Shown: positions 35,186 to 44,039, numbered from the stretch's first letter. The stretch: DNA of 64,000 nucleotides from an uncultured Pseudodesulfovibrio sp. (GCF_963664965.1 NZ_OY761823.1:2746001-2810000), one strand, 5' to 3'. A program made the numbers and translations. Notes: generated by a model not told the origin, from the letters alone.

Positions 35186-35974
35186 TTACTTGTGCAAATT
35201 CGCGCAATCCGAAGGGTCACCCTGCAACTTTTCCAACGTATGCTTCAAGGTCGGCAAAAGCGGTTCCAGGCACTCTGCCACCGCCTTCGGACTTCCCGGC
35301 ATATTGACGATCAGGCTCTGTCCGAGCGCCCCGGCCACAGCGCGAGAAATGGCACCATGTGGCGTTTTGGCGAGACTGGCACCCGTCATGGCCCGCTCGT
35401 ATCCGGGCAGCCGTTTCTCGATGACAGCCAAAGTCGCTTCAGGAGTGATGTCACGCGGCCCGACTCCGGTTCCCCCGGTAGTCATTATGAAATCAAAGCC
35501 CTGCTCCAACGCAAGATCAACCATCAACCCCTTGAGGATATCCGCTTCATCAGGGATGATGAATCCCTGCACGCAGCCAAGATCAAGCTTTTCTGCCATG
35601 AGTCTGCCAATCATCGGACCGGATTCGTCCGTGCGCTTCCCGGCAGCCCCCTTGTCACTCAAAGTCACCCAGGCAAGGGAATACCCGCCGCGCTCCACGG
35701 CACACTCATACGTGCCTGCTTCAACAGCCTGCTGCGCTTCCAAAAGACAGGACACGCCCGAGGCTGTTTCATGATCCCCCGGCAGCCATCCCATGGAAAT
35801 TACACGAAACAAGGCATCATCACCTTGTAATATACGGCCAACCTTCAAATTCGCCAAACCACCAGCCACTTCTCCCCAGCCAACCGGAAGGCCGTTGGAG
35901 GGAAAACCACAACTTATCCGGTTCCCCTTTGCAAGGGCCAATGGCAAACTGAGCTTAACTGTGCCCGAAGTCAT
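35186..35974 (-). CDS. MogA/MoaB-like molybdopterin-binding protein with N-terminal extension
   Basis: 262 residues from the ATG at 35974 (AAGGAG 5 nt upstream). The C-terminal 160 residues are a MogA/MoaB fold: TLSDKGAAGKRTDESGP, TTGGTGVGPRDITPEAT and NMPGSPKAVAECL are the molybdopterin-binding signatures, so it likely adenylylates or handles molybdopterin during cofactor synthesis. The N-terminal 95 residues (about 1-95) form a small beta-rich domain that recalls the MOSC-like segments fused to MogA in deltaproteobacteria, although the typical catalytic Cys is not clear. DUF1614 lies 19 bp upstream. Confidence 0.85.
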   Translation of the reverse strand: MTSGTVKLSLPLALAKGNRISCGFPSNGLPVGWGEVAGGLANLKVGRILQGDDALFRVISMGWLPGDHETASGVSCLLEAQQAVEAGTYECAVERGGYSLAWVTLSDKGAAGKRTDESGPMIGRLMAEKLDLGCVQGFIIPDEADILKGLMVDLALEQGFDFIMTTGGTGVGPRDITPEATLAVIEKRLPGYERAMTGASLAKTPHGAISRAVAGALGQSLIVNMPGSPKAVAECLEPLLPTLKHTLEKLQGDPSDCANLHK

Positions 35975-35993
35975 CACTACTCCTTGAAATCCT

Positions 35994-36728
35994 TTACGCC
36001 AAAAGAACTGCGAGAATTCCCGCCACGAACACGCCGCCGAATGTTCCCGCCCCGCCGATGGCAACCTGCGGCGTCCCGACCGCATTTCGGATGCGCGGCG
36101 TCAGCAACGGGATCAAATTACCGCCGATAAGCGTACCCATGGTTCCGGCCACATAGGCCGCAACGGGCCGAAACGGTTCCGGCACGAAAAAGAACACCGA
36201 AAGAAACGTCATGAGAGCAGGCATAAACAGCGGCACCCGGAGGCCGGTAAACGGATCGGCCTTGGCGATGGCGTAACAGCCGCCCGCCACCATGACCAAA
36301 GCAAACCCGAGCCAGCCATAAAGGCCATCAGCCTTTCCGTCGAGGTGCAGGCTGACCAGAAATGTCAGGCTCAACAGCAGCGGGAGAATGCATCCGCCCA
36401 CGTTAACGGCAAAGACCTGCTTGACCAGTTCGTTTGCAGAATCTTCCTGAATCTGCATGGGCCGTCCCATCTCATCCATGGAAAAACGCACGGACGCGGG
36501 ACGCTGCACCATAACCAGCCTCTCACTGGTAAACACAGGCAGATTGACTGTCCTGCCGATCAGAATCGCGATAAACATGAGGACTCCCTGCGCCGGGGTA
36601 AGCCCCAACTTAGAAAAGGCCTCCGCCACGATGCTCATGGGAAGAAAAATGAAAAGGAAGAACAACCCGACCAGAAACAGCAGGGCTGCGAAAATGCCAC
36701 CGGAAAACTGAAAGTATGGATTTCTCAT
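35994..36728 (-). CDS. DUF1614 integral membrane protein
   Basis: 244 residues with about six hydrophobic helices. TPRIRNAVGTPQVAIGGAGTFGGVFVAGI is the conserved DUF1614 signature and MSIVAEAFSKLGLTPAQG is the N-terminal counterpart. Function is unknown. It lies 19 bp upstream of the MogA-like gene, suggesting a possible link to molybdate/tungstate handling, which is inference. Confidence 0.85.
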   Translation of the reverse strand: MRNPYFQFSGGIFAALLFLVGLFFLFIFLPMSIVAEAFSKLGLTPAQGVLMFIAILIGRTVNLPVFTSERLVMVQRPASVRFSMDEMGRPMQIQEDSANELVKQVFAVNVGGCILPLLLSLTFLVSLHLDGKADGLYGWLGFALVMVAGGCYAIAKADPFTGLRVPLFMPALMTFLSVFFFVPEPFRPVAAYVAGTMGTLIGGNLIPLLTPRIRNAVGTPQVAIGGAGTFGGVFVAGILAVLLA

Positions 36729-36760
36729 TATATTATCCTGTGAAGCACGCCAAATGCAGG

Positions 36761-36790
36761 TTGCATTTTGTTTTATCCCGGAACTATAGT
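36761..36790 (+). promoter_or_regulatory. Probable promoter of rfbA
   Basis: TTGCAT (36761-36766), an 18-bp spacer and TATAGT (36785-36790). The start would be near 36797, about 65 nt before the ATG. Confidence 0.45.
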
Positions 36791-36862
36791 GTAGCGTCTT
36801 CAGCAGTTGGGATGTATCCTAACTCAAATACGAAGTAAATCACAGGACCAGCGAGGCCATCA

Positions 36863-37753
36863 ATGAAAGGCATTATTCTGGCCGGAGGTTCCGGCACCCG
36901 TCTGCACCCCCTGACCCGTGTCGTCAGCAAGCAATTGCTTCCAGTGTATGACAAACCCATGATCTACTATCCCCTTTCGACGCTCATGTTGTCAGGGATA
37001 AGAGATATTCTCATTATATCAACCCCTCACGACCTGCCCCGCTTCGAAGCTCTGCTCGGAGACGGTTCACAGCTCGGCATTCGCCTGCAATACAAGGTAC
37101 AACCTAAACCGGAAGGGCTCGCCCAGGCATTCATCATAGGGGAAGAATTCATCGGGAACGACTCCGTATGCCTCGTTCTCGGCGACAACATTTACTACGG
37201 ACACGGCCTCGGTTCCATTTTGCAGGAAGCCGGTCGCTTGGAAAAAGGCGGCATCGTATTCGCCTACCTCGTCAAGGACCCGGAACGCTATGGCGTGGTG
37301 GAATTCGACAAGGACTACCGAGCACTGTCAATTGAAGAGAAACCGGAAAAGCCCAAATCAAAATATGCGGTTACCGGACTGTATTTCTATGACAACGACG
37401 TTATCGACATCGCCAGATCACTTACTCCCTCCGCACGCGGAGAACTGGAGATCACGGATATCAACAAGGAATACCTGAAACGCGGAGAGCTTGAAGTGCA
37501 AACCCTTGGACGGGGCTACGCGTGGCTCGACATGGGCACCCATGAATCCCTGCATGGCGCAGGCAGCTTTGTCCGGGCGGTTCAGGAAAGACAGGGGTAT
37601 GTCATTTCAAGCCCGGAAGAAATCGCCTACCGCATGGGGTTCATTGACTCGGAACAGTTGAGAAAGCTGGGGAACGAAATGAGCAAAAACAGCTACGGCC
37701 AATACCTGCTCGACATTCTCAATGAAGGCGAGGCAGGAAGCTGCGCGGTGTAA
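36863..37753 (+). CDS. rfbA: Glucose-1-phosphate thymidylyltransferase RfbA/RmlA
   Basis: First step of dTDP-rhamnose synthesis: dTTP plus glucose-1-phosphate gives dTDP-glucose. 296 residues with [16 protein letters not shown] (nucleotide loop), [28 protein letters not shown] and the metal-binding region. EPKPEG-like loop [17 protein letters not shown] is typical. It has its own promoter and terminator and is not adjacent to rfbB-rfbD. Confidence 0.96.
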   Translation: MKGIILAGGSGTRLHPLTRVVSKQLLPVYDKPMIYYPLSTLMLSGIRDILIISTPHDLPRFEALLGDGSQLGIRLQYKVQPKPEGLAQAFIIGEEFIGNDSVCLVLGDNIYYGHGLGSILQEAGRLEKGGIVFAYLVKDPERYGVVEFDKDYRALSIEEKPEKPKSKYAVTGLYFYDNDVIDIARSLTPSARGELEITDINKEYLKRGELEVQTLGRGYAWLDMGTHESLHGAGSFVRAVQERQGYVISSPEEIAYRMGFIDSEQLRKLGNEMSKNSYGQYLLDILNEGEAGSCAV

Positions 37754-37772
37754 CAAATACTGCCACAAAAAA

Positions 37773-37808
37773 ATCAGCGCCTTGCACTTGAATCTGCAAG
37801 GCGCTGAT
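37773..37808. terminator. Strong bidirectional terminator after rfbA
   Basis: A 14-bp perfect stem (ATCAGCGCCTTGCA with TGCAAGGCGCTGAT) around an 8-nt loop, flanked by seven A and eight T. Also ends the convergent 47-residue gene. Confidence 0.9.
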
Positions 37809-37844
37809 TTTTTTTACAGCAACACTGATAGCGCTCAACGCGAT

Positions 37845-37988
37845 CTAGTGATGGTCCTCGTTCATGGCTTCCTTGACGCGGATAATACCGATGGTCAGGA
37901 TCCAAGCGAGATAAATGAAAATCAAAGAAACACCGACAAAACCAGGGCCGGTGCTGTGTGCCATTCCGGAAAGCAGTTCACCAATCAT
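37845..37988 (-). CDS. 47-residue single-span membrane protein
   Basis: MIGELLSGMAHSTGP opens a protein whose middle (about 17-36, FVGVSLIFIYLAWILTIGII) is one hydrophobic helix, ending in RVKEAMNEDHH. GGAGG sits 6 nt before the ATG at 37988, an excellent ribosome site. The positive/negative tail suggests C-terminus in the cytoplasm. It is between two terminators or terminator-like elements and unknown to me; small single-span proteins of this kind often modulate a larger membrane complex. Confidence 0.7.
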   Translation of the reverse strand: MIGELLSGMAHSTGPGFVGVSLIFIYLAWILTIGIIRVKEAMNEDHH

Positions 37989-38116
37989 GTTATTCCTCCT
38001 CGATCAACCCTCTTTTTCATGAAAAGCTGTAAGATACTTGGCTGCTGAACAACAAAATGTCAACCCCCGACAGCGAAAAAAGCACAAGGAAACAGCAGTT
38101 ATCAAGCTGAATCCTC

Positions 38117-38145
38117 TTGTCAGAACCAACAGTTTTGCATATTCT
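38117..38145 (+). promoter_or_regulatory. Probable promoter of the PilZ gene
   Basis: TTGTCA (38117-38122), a 17-bp spacer and TATTCT (38140-38145). The start would be near 38152, 37 nt before the ATG. Confidence 0.5.
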
Positions 38146-38188
38146 CAAATCGCTAATTATTCTTTAAACATTCATCCAATGGTGCATC

Positions 38189-38908
38189 ATGGGCTTTTTC
38201 GATTTTTTCACTGACCTCTTCTCCAAATCCGGCAAAAAAAAGCCGAAAAAGAAAAAGGCAACAAAAAAGAAGGTTGCCCAAAAGACTGCCGCCTCAAAAA
38301 AGCCTGCAAAGAAATCCACCAAAGGCAAGACGTCTGGCAAGGATGCCGGAAAAGCAACCGCAGCAAAAGCCGGATCAAAAAAGAAGATCGTCAAGAAAAA
38401 GGCCAAAAAGGAAGCACCATCCAAAGGGATGTTCTTCAGCCTCAAAGGCAACGGTAAAAAACGAAAGAAATCGCAGAAAATTTCTGCCGATCCCATTGAC
38501 GAAAAGTCATTGGGCTTCAGCATCTCCCTCAAAGGTGAAGACGAACAATCCAAGAAACGCAACGCCCTGCGTATCACCGTCAAAGGCCTTGAAGTGCACA
38601 TCCCCCGATTGAACAAGAATTTCCCGGTAACGGATATCAGCGCGACCGGCCTTGGGTTCGCTTTTGAAAAACCGAGAATGAAAGCCGGCGTCAAACTGAA
38701 AATGGATATCTACCTGAACAAGGAAGCCAAAGCCAAGGATGTCCTCTGTAAAGTCATGCGCCATGAACGCGGTTCGGTTGGATGTATCTTTGTCGATCTT
38801 GACCGCGCACAGGACGACATTGTTCACGAAATAGTCCTGCTTGGTCAGAAGCAGCAGGCAGCCCGTAAAAACGCCCAGCGAGACAGGGAATTCAAACTGC
38901 CAGCGTAG
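38189..38908 (+). CDS. PilZ-domain protein with a lysine/alanine-rich histone-like tail
   Basis: 239 residues. Residues 14-95 are extremely basic (KKKPKKKKATKKK, KKKIVKKKAKKEA), like histone H1 tails or bacterial AlgP/Hc1 proteins. The C-terminal 115 residues form a PilZ domain: RNALR is the R-x3-R motif and DISATG is the D-x-S-x-x-G motif that bind c-di-GMP. FDFFTDLF at the N-terminus is a short amphipathic helix. It may tie c-di-GMP to nucleic acid or membrane binding. The fusion is unusual; the tail could also be a flexible linker. Confidence 0.8.
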   Translation: MGFFDFFTDLFSKSGKKKPKKKKATKKKVAQKTAASKKPAKKSTKGKTSGKDAGKATAAKAGSKKKIVKKKAKKEAPSKGMFFSLKGNGKKRKKSQKISADPIDEKSLGFSISLKGEDEQSKKRNALRITVKGLEVHIPRLNKNFPVTDISATGLGFAFEKPRMKAGVKLKMDIYLNKEAKAKDVLCKVMRHERGSVGCIFVDLDRAQDDIVHEIVLLGQKQQAARKNAQRDREFKLPA

Positions 38909-38914
38909 AAACTT

Positions 38915-39286
38915 TTACGCCCTCTTTTTCAAATCGGCAATGTAGTTCTCCAGATCATTGGGCTCACCGGGCTTATGATCTTCCGGATACAGTAACGCGG
39001 TCATGAAGAAGACACTTCCTATCCGCAAGGCTGTACTTGCGCTCATGGAGAACTGCTCCAGCTTCTGGACTACCTCATCCCCCAAATCACCACCGATTTT
39101 TTCAGTCAACGCCCAGGTCTTTTCTCCAAGCGAGGCAAGCAGTTCGGCCTTTTCCTCAAGCTTCACCTGAAATGCCACCTGTCCTTCGCTATTCAGGACG
39201 GCATCGCCCTCTTCCTCAAGCTGACGAACCCGACGGGCCACTTCTTCCAAATACTGTATCAATTCGGCAAGCGCCTGATTTTGCAT
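38915..39286 (-). CDS. Hypothetical helical protein (123 residues)
   Basis: Starts MQNQALAELIQYLEEVARRV with AGGAGAG just upstream of the ATG at 39286. Mainly charged helices (LEEEGDAVLNSEGQVAFQVK, EKAELLASLGEKTWALTEKI) with no cysteines, membrane segments or recognised domain. It is convergent with the PilZ gene (6 bp apart). The longer frame back to 39415 is rejected since its extra sequence is Cys-rich and overlaps the 39375 gene region. Confidence 0.65.
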   Translation of the reverse strand: MQNQALAELIQYLEEVARRVRQLEEEGDAVLNSEGQVAFQVKLEEKAELLASLGEKTWALTEKIGGDLGDEVVQKLEQFSMSASTALRIGSVFFMTALLYPEDHKPGEPNDLENYIADLKKRA

Positions 39287-39374
39287 AATCTCTCCTGTTT
39301 TGGCACAATGTATCTCCTCGCCCGAAAGAAAACAAGTCCGGCACGGTTTGATCGCACAGGACACACGTTTCAGA

Positions 39375-39578
39375 TCAAATGGAACCACACAATTTATAGT
39401 ACGTGTTGCATTCATGCTTATTGACGAAAGGACACGGTTCCTTGCGAAACCATTTTCTGCGAGGGCACCAGTACGACTCGAGAAAAGGCTCGTTGCATCC
39501 CTGCCGGGTCAGCATTCTTCTCTTTGAATCGCCCAGATGAATGACACTGCCATCGGTCCACGCACGCCAGATTGTCAT
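39375..39578 (-). CDS. Small cysteine-rich protein (67 residues)
   Basis: Begins MTIWRAWTDGSVIHLGDSKR. Five cysteines in the second half (GCNEPF, YWCPRRK, EPCPF, HECNTYY, LCGS) could bind a metal. AGGAGG lies 8 nt before the ATG at 39578, which argues that it is real. No family recognised. It sits between the 123-residue gene and the RdgC-like gene. Confidence 0.55.
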   Translation of the reverse strand: MTIWRAWTDGSVIHLGDSKRRMLTRQGCNEPFLESYWCPRRKWFRKEPCPFVNKHECNTYYKLCGSI

Positions 39579-39793
39579 GGCTTCACCCTCCTGCTGTCAT
39601 GTTCGTCAATACACTGAAGCATTCTCCTTTTGTCGATATTCCGGCACGAAACCGGTTCTGCCAAAAAAGTTACAAGATGCATGCCAGTAATTCATTTTCC
39701 GGCACTGCAAACGGAAATCAGCTTTACAATGAGGCCGATAGATTTTACCTGATTGTCTGTCTTGAAAAAAGCCTGAATCGAAGGAGTAGGCCG

Positions 39794-40408
39794 TTGAGCA
39801 TTCTATCTGCAAGCCTCGGACTGACGCGTTACAGAATCATCGAAGAAGTCCCCAAGGACCTGTTACAGCAGGTGCCTGAAAAATTACAACAATTCTGTTT
39901 CATCGATATTGATGCGACTGCTGACGAACGCTCGTTCGGCTGGACTAACATGGACGACATGCTGGACATGAACTGGACGCAGTCTCCGCCGGAAAAAGCG
40001 GAATACTTCACCTTCGGCCTGCGCTTGGACACCCGCCGCATTCCTCCCGCAGTGTTGAAGAAGCACTACACCATCGCGCTGAACAAGGAGCTTGCCCACA
40101 ACAAGGAGCAAGGCAAAAATTTCGTATCACGCGACAGGAAGAAAGAACTCAAGGAACAGGTGACCCTCCGCCTGCGCGCCCGCACCTTCCCGATTCCGGC
40201 CATGTTCGACATCATCTGGAATCCGTCGGCCAACCGAATCTATCTGACGACCACCAACGCCAAGGTCTGCGCCTTGTTCGAAGATCACTTTGCCATGACC
40301 TTCGACCTGCACCTTGAACCCCTGACACCGTTTTTCATGGCCATGGACGTCCTCGGCGAAGAAGCCGCGCCCAAGCTGGAAGAACTCGACCCCACCATTT
40401 TCGTTTAA
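39794..40408 (+). CDS. RdgC-like recombination-associated protein (TTG start)
   Basis: The protein from TTG at 39794 has 204 residues, beginning (M)SILSASLGLTRYRIIEEVP. That N-terminus, the FIDIDATADERSFGWT segment and the later ALNKELAHNKEQGKNFVSRD match RdgC, a DNA-binding ring protein that restrains RecA in E. coli (about 300 residues there). AAGGAG lies 7 nt upstream of the TTG; longer in-frame ATG starts back to 39572 have no RdgC resemblance. It is followed after 9 bp by a partner gene of unknown function. Confidence 0.75.
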   Translation: MSILSASLGLTRYRIIEEVPKDLLQQVPEKLQQFCFIDIDATADERSFGWTNMDDMLDMNWTQSPPEKAEYFTFGLRLDTRRIPPAVLKKHYTIALNKELAHNKEQGKNFVSRDRKKELKEQVTLRLRARTFPIPAMFDIIWNPSANRIYLTTTNAKVCALFEDHFAMTFDLHLEPLTPFFMAMDVLGEEAAPKLEELDPTIFV

Positions 40409-40417
40409 GGAGCCGTC

Positions 40418-40939
40418 ATGGATCTTTCACTCGTAGAACGCGAAAACGTCCTGCTCGGACAGGACTTCCTGACATGGCTCTGGTACAAGACCGACAACGA
40501 AAATGTCCTGTTCCAGCTCGAAGACAAACGAACCTTTTCCCTGCAAATGGAACAAAAAGTTTCCGTACAGGGCGGTGATGGCGAAGGCGTTGAAACCGCC
40601 ACGGTCTCCAGCCCTCGCGGAGAACTCACCGAAGCCAAGACCGGCCTGCGAACCGGCAAGAAAGTCAACAAGGCCCAGCTGCTTTTCACCATGGATCAGG
40701 ATGAATGGCTCATGCAGGTCAACTCCAAGGATTTCGGTTTGTCAGGACTCAAGACTCCCAAAGTTCAGACAAAAGACGATGACGGCGATGACCCGGATTC
40801 AAAGTTCCTCGAAAAGATGTTCCTTTTGGAACGTTGCCTTGAAATGTTCGACATCGTCTTCACGCAGTTCCTCCACCTCCGCATGAGCAAGGAGTGGAGA
40901 GAAGAATCCGCCAAGGTCAAACTCTGGATCAACGGTTAG
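40418..40939 (+). CDS. RdgC-associated hypothetical protein
   Basis: 173 residues, start MDLSLVERENVLLGQDFLTWLWYKTD with AAGGAG 5 nt upstream. Mixed alpha/beta with an acidic central loop (TKDDDGDDPD). No known domain. Tight spacing to the RdgC-like gene (9 bp) and to the SGNH gene (10 bp) suggests one operon; an accessory role for the RdgC-like protein is inference. Confidence 0.75.
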   Translation: MDLSLVERENVLLGQDFLTWLWYKTDNENVLFQLEDKRTFSLQMEQKVSVQGGDGEGVETATVSSPRGELTEAKTGLRTGKKVNKAQLLFTMDQDEWLMQVNSKDFGLSGLKTPKVQTKDDDGDDPDSKFLEKMFLLERCLEMFDIVFTQFLHLRMSKEWREESAKVKLWING

Positions 40940-40949
40940 GAAAAGCATC

Positions 40950-41519
40950 ATGCCAGTCAGCCCGGTCCGTATAGCCTGCTTCGGTGACAGCCTGACAGAA
41001 GGATACGGACTGGCGCATGACGAAGCCCTTCCGGCTGTCCTCGAACGAATGCTGCACGACGATGGGATTGAGGCCTCGTGCCTGAATTTCGGCGTCTCAG
41101 GCGACACGTCAGAAGACGGCCTGCGGCGCATCAAGCCTGTCATTGAGGCCAAACCGGACGCCGCCATTGTAGAATTCGGCGCGAACGACTGCTTTGTCGG
41201 TGATTCAATCGACGAAGTTCATGCCAACCTTTCCACTATCATCGAAAGACTTCAGGCCGAGGATATCCCTCTTCTGCTTGTCGGCATAACCGCCGAAATC
41301 TGCATGGACGAGGCCTATACGGCCCGGTTCAATCCGATCTTCCGGCAACTGGCAGACACATACGCCCTGCCGCTGTTCCCGGATATTCTTTCCTGTTATT
41401 ACGACGACCCCATGAAAAAACTCATGGACGGCATGCATCCCAACGCGCAAGGCGTCGAAAGCATCGCCCGGGACATCCTCCCGCAGGTCAGGGAATTGAT
41501 CGCTCCGATCACCGCCTAG
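40950..41519 (+). CDS. SGNH/GDSL hydrolase (arylesterase/TesA-like)
   Basis: 189 residues. ACFGDSLTEGYGL is the GDSL nucleophile motif (block I), NFGVSGDTS block II, VEFGANDCF block III with the Asn, and DGMHPNAQG block V with the Asp-His pair. No signal peptide is evident, so it is likely cytosolic. AGGAAAAG precedes the ATG. It is third in the rdgC-like operon and overlaps the convergent TVP38 gene by 4 bp. Confidence 0.88.
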   Translation: MPVSPVRIACFGDSLTEGYGLAHDEALPAVLERMLHDDGIEASCLNFGVSGDTSEDGLRRIKPVIEAKPDAAIVEFGANDCFVGDSIDEVHANLSTIIERLQAEDIPLLLVGITAEICMDEAYTARFNPIFRQLADTYALPLFPDILSCYYDDPMKKLMDGMHPNAQGVESIARDILPQVRELIAPITA

Positions 41520-42211
41520 TCGTCAGTATCGCTCTCCATAATTCTTTTTTTTGTCCGGTGGACGACCACCGCAAAGCCAACTCCGACCACGACAAATATC
41601 ACCGCAGCCTCAATGGAGGCTTTGCCGGTTATGCCGGAATGAAGCAGGTGACCGCCTGACGCCAGAAACAGGGTCTCCGGCAACATGCATGCCCAAGTCA
41701 GTAAGGCATAAGGCAAGGAACGTACTTCGGTCACACCAAGCAGATAGCTCGTCACCGGAAACGGCAACACCGGAATGATACGACTCAGGGAGATGACGTG
41801 AAACGGATGTGTACGGCTCAGGCGCTGCATTTTCCTGAATACGGCATGCCCTTCGAACCGTGCCCGAATCCACTCCCGCACCCCGTATCGCGCTATGAAA
41901 AAAGCGGCAGTGGCTCCCGCCGTCATGGCGACACTTGCGTAGACCGTGCCGAATTTCCATCCGAACAGCGCCCCGGCAATGACGGTAAACAGAATCTGCG
42001 GCACCAGACACATGGTTGCCAGCGCGTTGAGTATGACAAACACCACTGGCCCGAGCCGTCCCTGATCGGCAACGAAATCCGACACACGGGACATGTACCT
42101 TCCGCCCCAATGCTCCATGGCATAGGAAAGCCCCCCGAAGACAGCCAGCATGACAACGCCCTTGGCTATCGTCTTCCATGCAATATCACGTTTTTTCGCA
42201 GGTTCCTGCAT
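41516..42211 (-). CDS. TVP38/TMEM64 (DedA-like) membrane protein
   Basis: 231 residues with about five hydrophobic segments and the SNARE-associated/VTT domain (about 60-180). Signatures are VIAGALFGWKFGTVYASVA and SRIIPVLPFPVTSYLLGVT. Members are implicated in lipid scrambling or membrane homeostasis. Convergent with the SGNH hydrolase, overlapping by 4 bp. Confidence 0.88.
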   Translation of the reverse strand: MQEPAKKRDIAWKTIAKGVVMLAVFGGLSYAMEHWGGRYMSRVSDFVADQGRLGPVVFVILNALATMCLVPQILFTVIAGALFGWKFGTVYASVAMTAGATAAFFIARYGVREWIRARFEGHAVFRKMQRLSRTHPFHVISLSRIIPVLPFPVTSYLLGVTEVRSLPYALLTWACMLPETLFLASGGHLLHSGITGKASIEAAVIFVVVGVGFAVVVHRTKKRIMESDTDD

Positions 42212-42353
42212 ATGCCACCTGTCCGCATGACTGGGTTCTTGAATTCAGGACCGTAATACCATACCGTACGCGCGGGATTCGTCGGCAGACCCAACACATT
42301 CTGTACGGCGTAATCAGTAAAATTTGAAGAGAAAAAGACTCCAAGGGGATACG

Positions 42354-44039
42354 ATGCGCTACAAGCTGCAAATGATGGATACAGACTTCGGTGTCGGCAT
42401 GTTCGCCGCCATGCCCGATGCGAACCTGAGCTTCAATGAGATGACGGACTACCTCCGCAAGAATCCCTACGACGACTATATGCACGAATTCGTCCTTCAG
42501 GGATTCAAGAATTTCCGCACCCGCAAGCTACAGAAACTCATCAAGGAAGTCATGAAGGACAAAGGCAAGTCCGATCCGGTCATGACCGCAGTCATGTACG
42601 AAGCGTGTATCTGCCATGAACGGCAGCGCCCGTTGCTCAAGCTCTTTGACGGTCTTGATCCGATGGATTTCATCGACTTCACTCCGGCCATCCACATTCG
42701 CTCGAACGCCCTGTCAGACCAGCCGTTGCATCGCCAATGGATCAATCTTTTTGCAGACAACATTTTCGCGCTGTCTCCTCTGCCCGCTCCCGACGCAGCA
42801 GGCCTGAACCCAATTTTCACCGAAGCGGCACTCGACACGCCCAGCCCCAAGGACGTCGCTTCCGTCCGCAAGGAGCTTGATGAGAAACTGCCGGAGCCAA
42901 AAGAACGCAAGCCGCTCATGGAGACGAGCAAATTCGCGCTTGAAGCCCTGAAAAAGGCGGACGCATTTCTCGGCCCGCCCATGGAACACAAGGCATCACT
43001 GTCGCCCATCGCCCGCCTGCGCCACTGGATGGTCAAAACCAGAAGCGTCAACGGCAGCCTGTCCAACAGCCTTGAAGGCATCCAGACAAGCTATGGCCGC
43101 GGCATCAACGAACAGCTTGCCAACGCATCTTATTCCATGGAAATGGCGGAACGGTTCTCCTCATACGCAAGCGTCAGCGCTAAAGGCATTACCGGATATG
43201 AAAAAGACTACCCGTTGACATTCTCCGCATACGCCGACCTTGAAGCCGATGCCGTCAACCCTGACGACGTCAAGCTGGAAGTCCCGTACGCCGGTCAGAA
43301 GCTCAACTGGTTCGAAGGCAACACTCCGGATGGCAACGGTGACACCAAACCAATTCTCATCCCGGCCCAATTCGTCTTCCTGTTCTGCAACCTTGATGAG
43401 CAAACCCTGTTCTCGGCTCTGGGATCAACAGGACTCGCTTCTGGCAACACTATGGCGGAAGCCAAAGTCGCGGCCCTGTGCGAAGTGCTTGAACGGGACA
43501 GCGACGCCACCACGCTTTACGATCCGAAGCGGTGTTTCCGTATCGAAACCGACGACCCGGAAATCAGCCAATTGCTTGAAAACTACAAAACCGACGGTAT
43601 TGACGTCTGGTTCATGGACGTCACACCCGAACTCGGTATCCCCTGCTACAAGTCTGTCGTTCTCGGTCAGCATGGCGATGTGAACAAAGGTTCCGGCTGC
43701 GGCCTGAATGGCAAATCGGCGCTCATCTCGGCCATGACAGAAACGGCCTACCCGTACCCCGGCCCCGCCAGCGGCCCTGCTCCGGAAGGTCTGCCGACCA
43801 GAAAACTGGAAGACCTGCCCGACTTCTCGACCGGCAGCGCCGAAGGCGACCTGATGGTTCTGGAAAAAACGCTCATGGACAACGGCTATCGTCCGGCCTA
43901 CGCCGACCTGACGCGCAAAGACCTTCAGATTCCGGTAACACGCGCCATTGTTCCCGGTCTGGAAATCATCTCTGATTTCGACCAATACTCCCGCGTCAGC
44001 CCGCGCCTCTTCAACAATTACCTTGCAATGTTCAAGTAA
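42354..44039 (+). CDS. YcaO-domain protein
   Basis: 561 residues with the ATG at 42354 (AAGGGG upstream). The C-terminal half (about 320-561) is a YcaO ATP-grasp-like fold: SGNTMAEAKVAALCEVLERD carries the E-x3-E/R ATP site, and NGKSALISAMTETAYPYPG the second. YcaO enzymes use ATP to activate backbone amides for azoline, thioamide or amidine formation, or support ribosomal protein S12 methylthiolation. The N-terminal 300 residues are helical and unfamiliar. There is no TfuA, dehydrogenase or precursor-peptide gene nearby, so the substrate is open. The gene ends 68 bp before tRNA-Leu. Confidence 0.85.
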   Translation: MRYKLQMMDTDFGVGMFAAMPDANLSFNEMTDYLRKNPYDDYMHEFVLQGFKNFRTRKLQKLIKEVMKDKGKSDPVMTAVMYEACICHERQRPLLKLFDGLDPMDFIDFTPAIHIRSNALSDQPLHRQWINLFADNIFALSPLPAPDAAGLNPIFTEAALDTPSPKDVASVRKELDEKLPEPKERKPLMETSKFALEALKKADAFLGPPMEHKASLSPIARLRHWMVKTRSVNGSLSNSLEGIQTSYGRGINEQLANASYSMEMAERFSSYASVSAKGITGYEKDYPLTFSAYADLEADAVNPDDVKLEVPYAGQKLNWFEGNTPDGNGDTKPILIPAQFVFLFCNLDEQTLFSALGSTGLASGNTMAEAKVAALCEVLERDSDATTLYDPKRCFRIETDDPEISQLLENYKTDGIDVWFMDVTPELGIPCYKSVVLGQHGDVNKGSGCGLNGKSALISAMTETAYPYPGPASGPAPEGLPTRKLEDLPDFSTGSAEGDLMVLEKTLMDNGYRPAYADLTRKDLQIPVTRAIVPGLEIISDFDQYSRVSPRLFNNYLAMFK

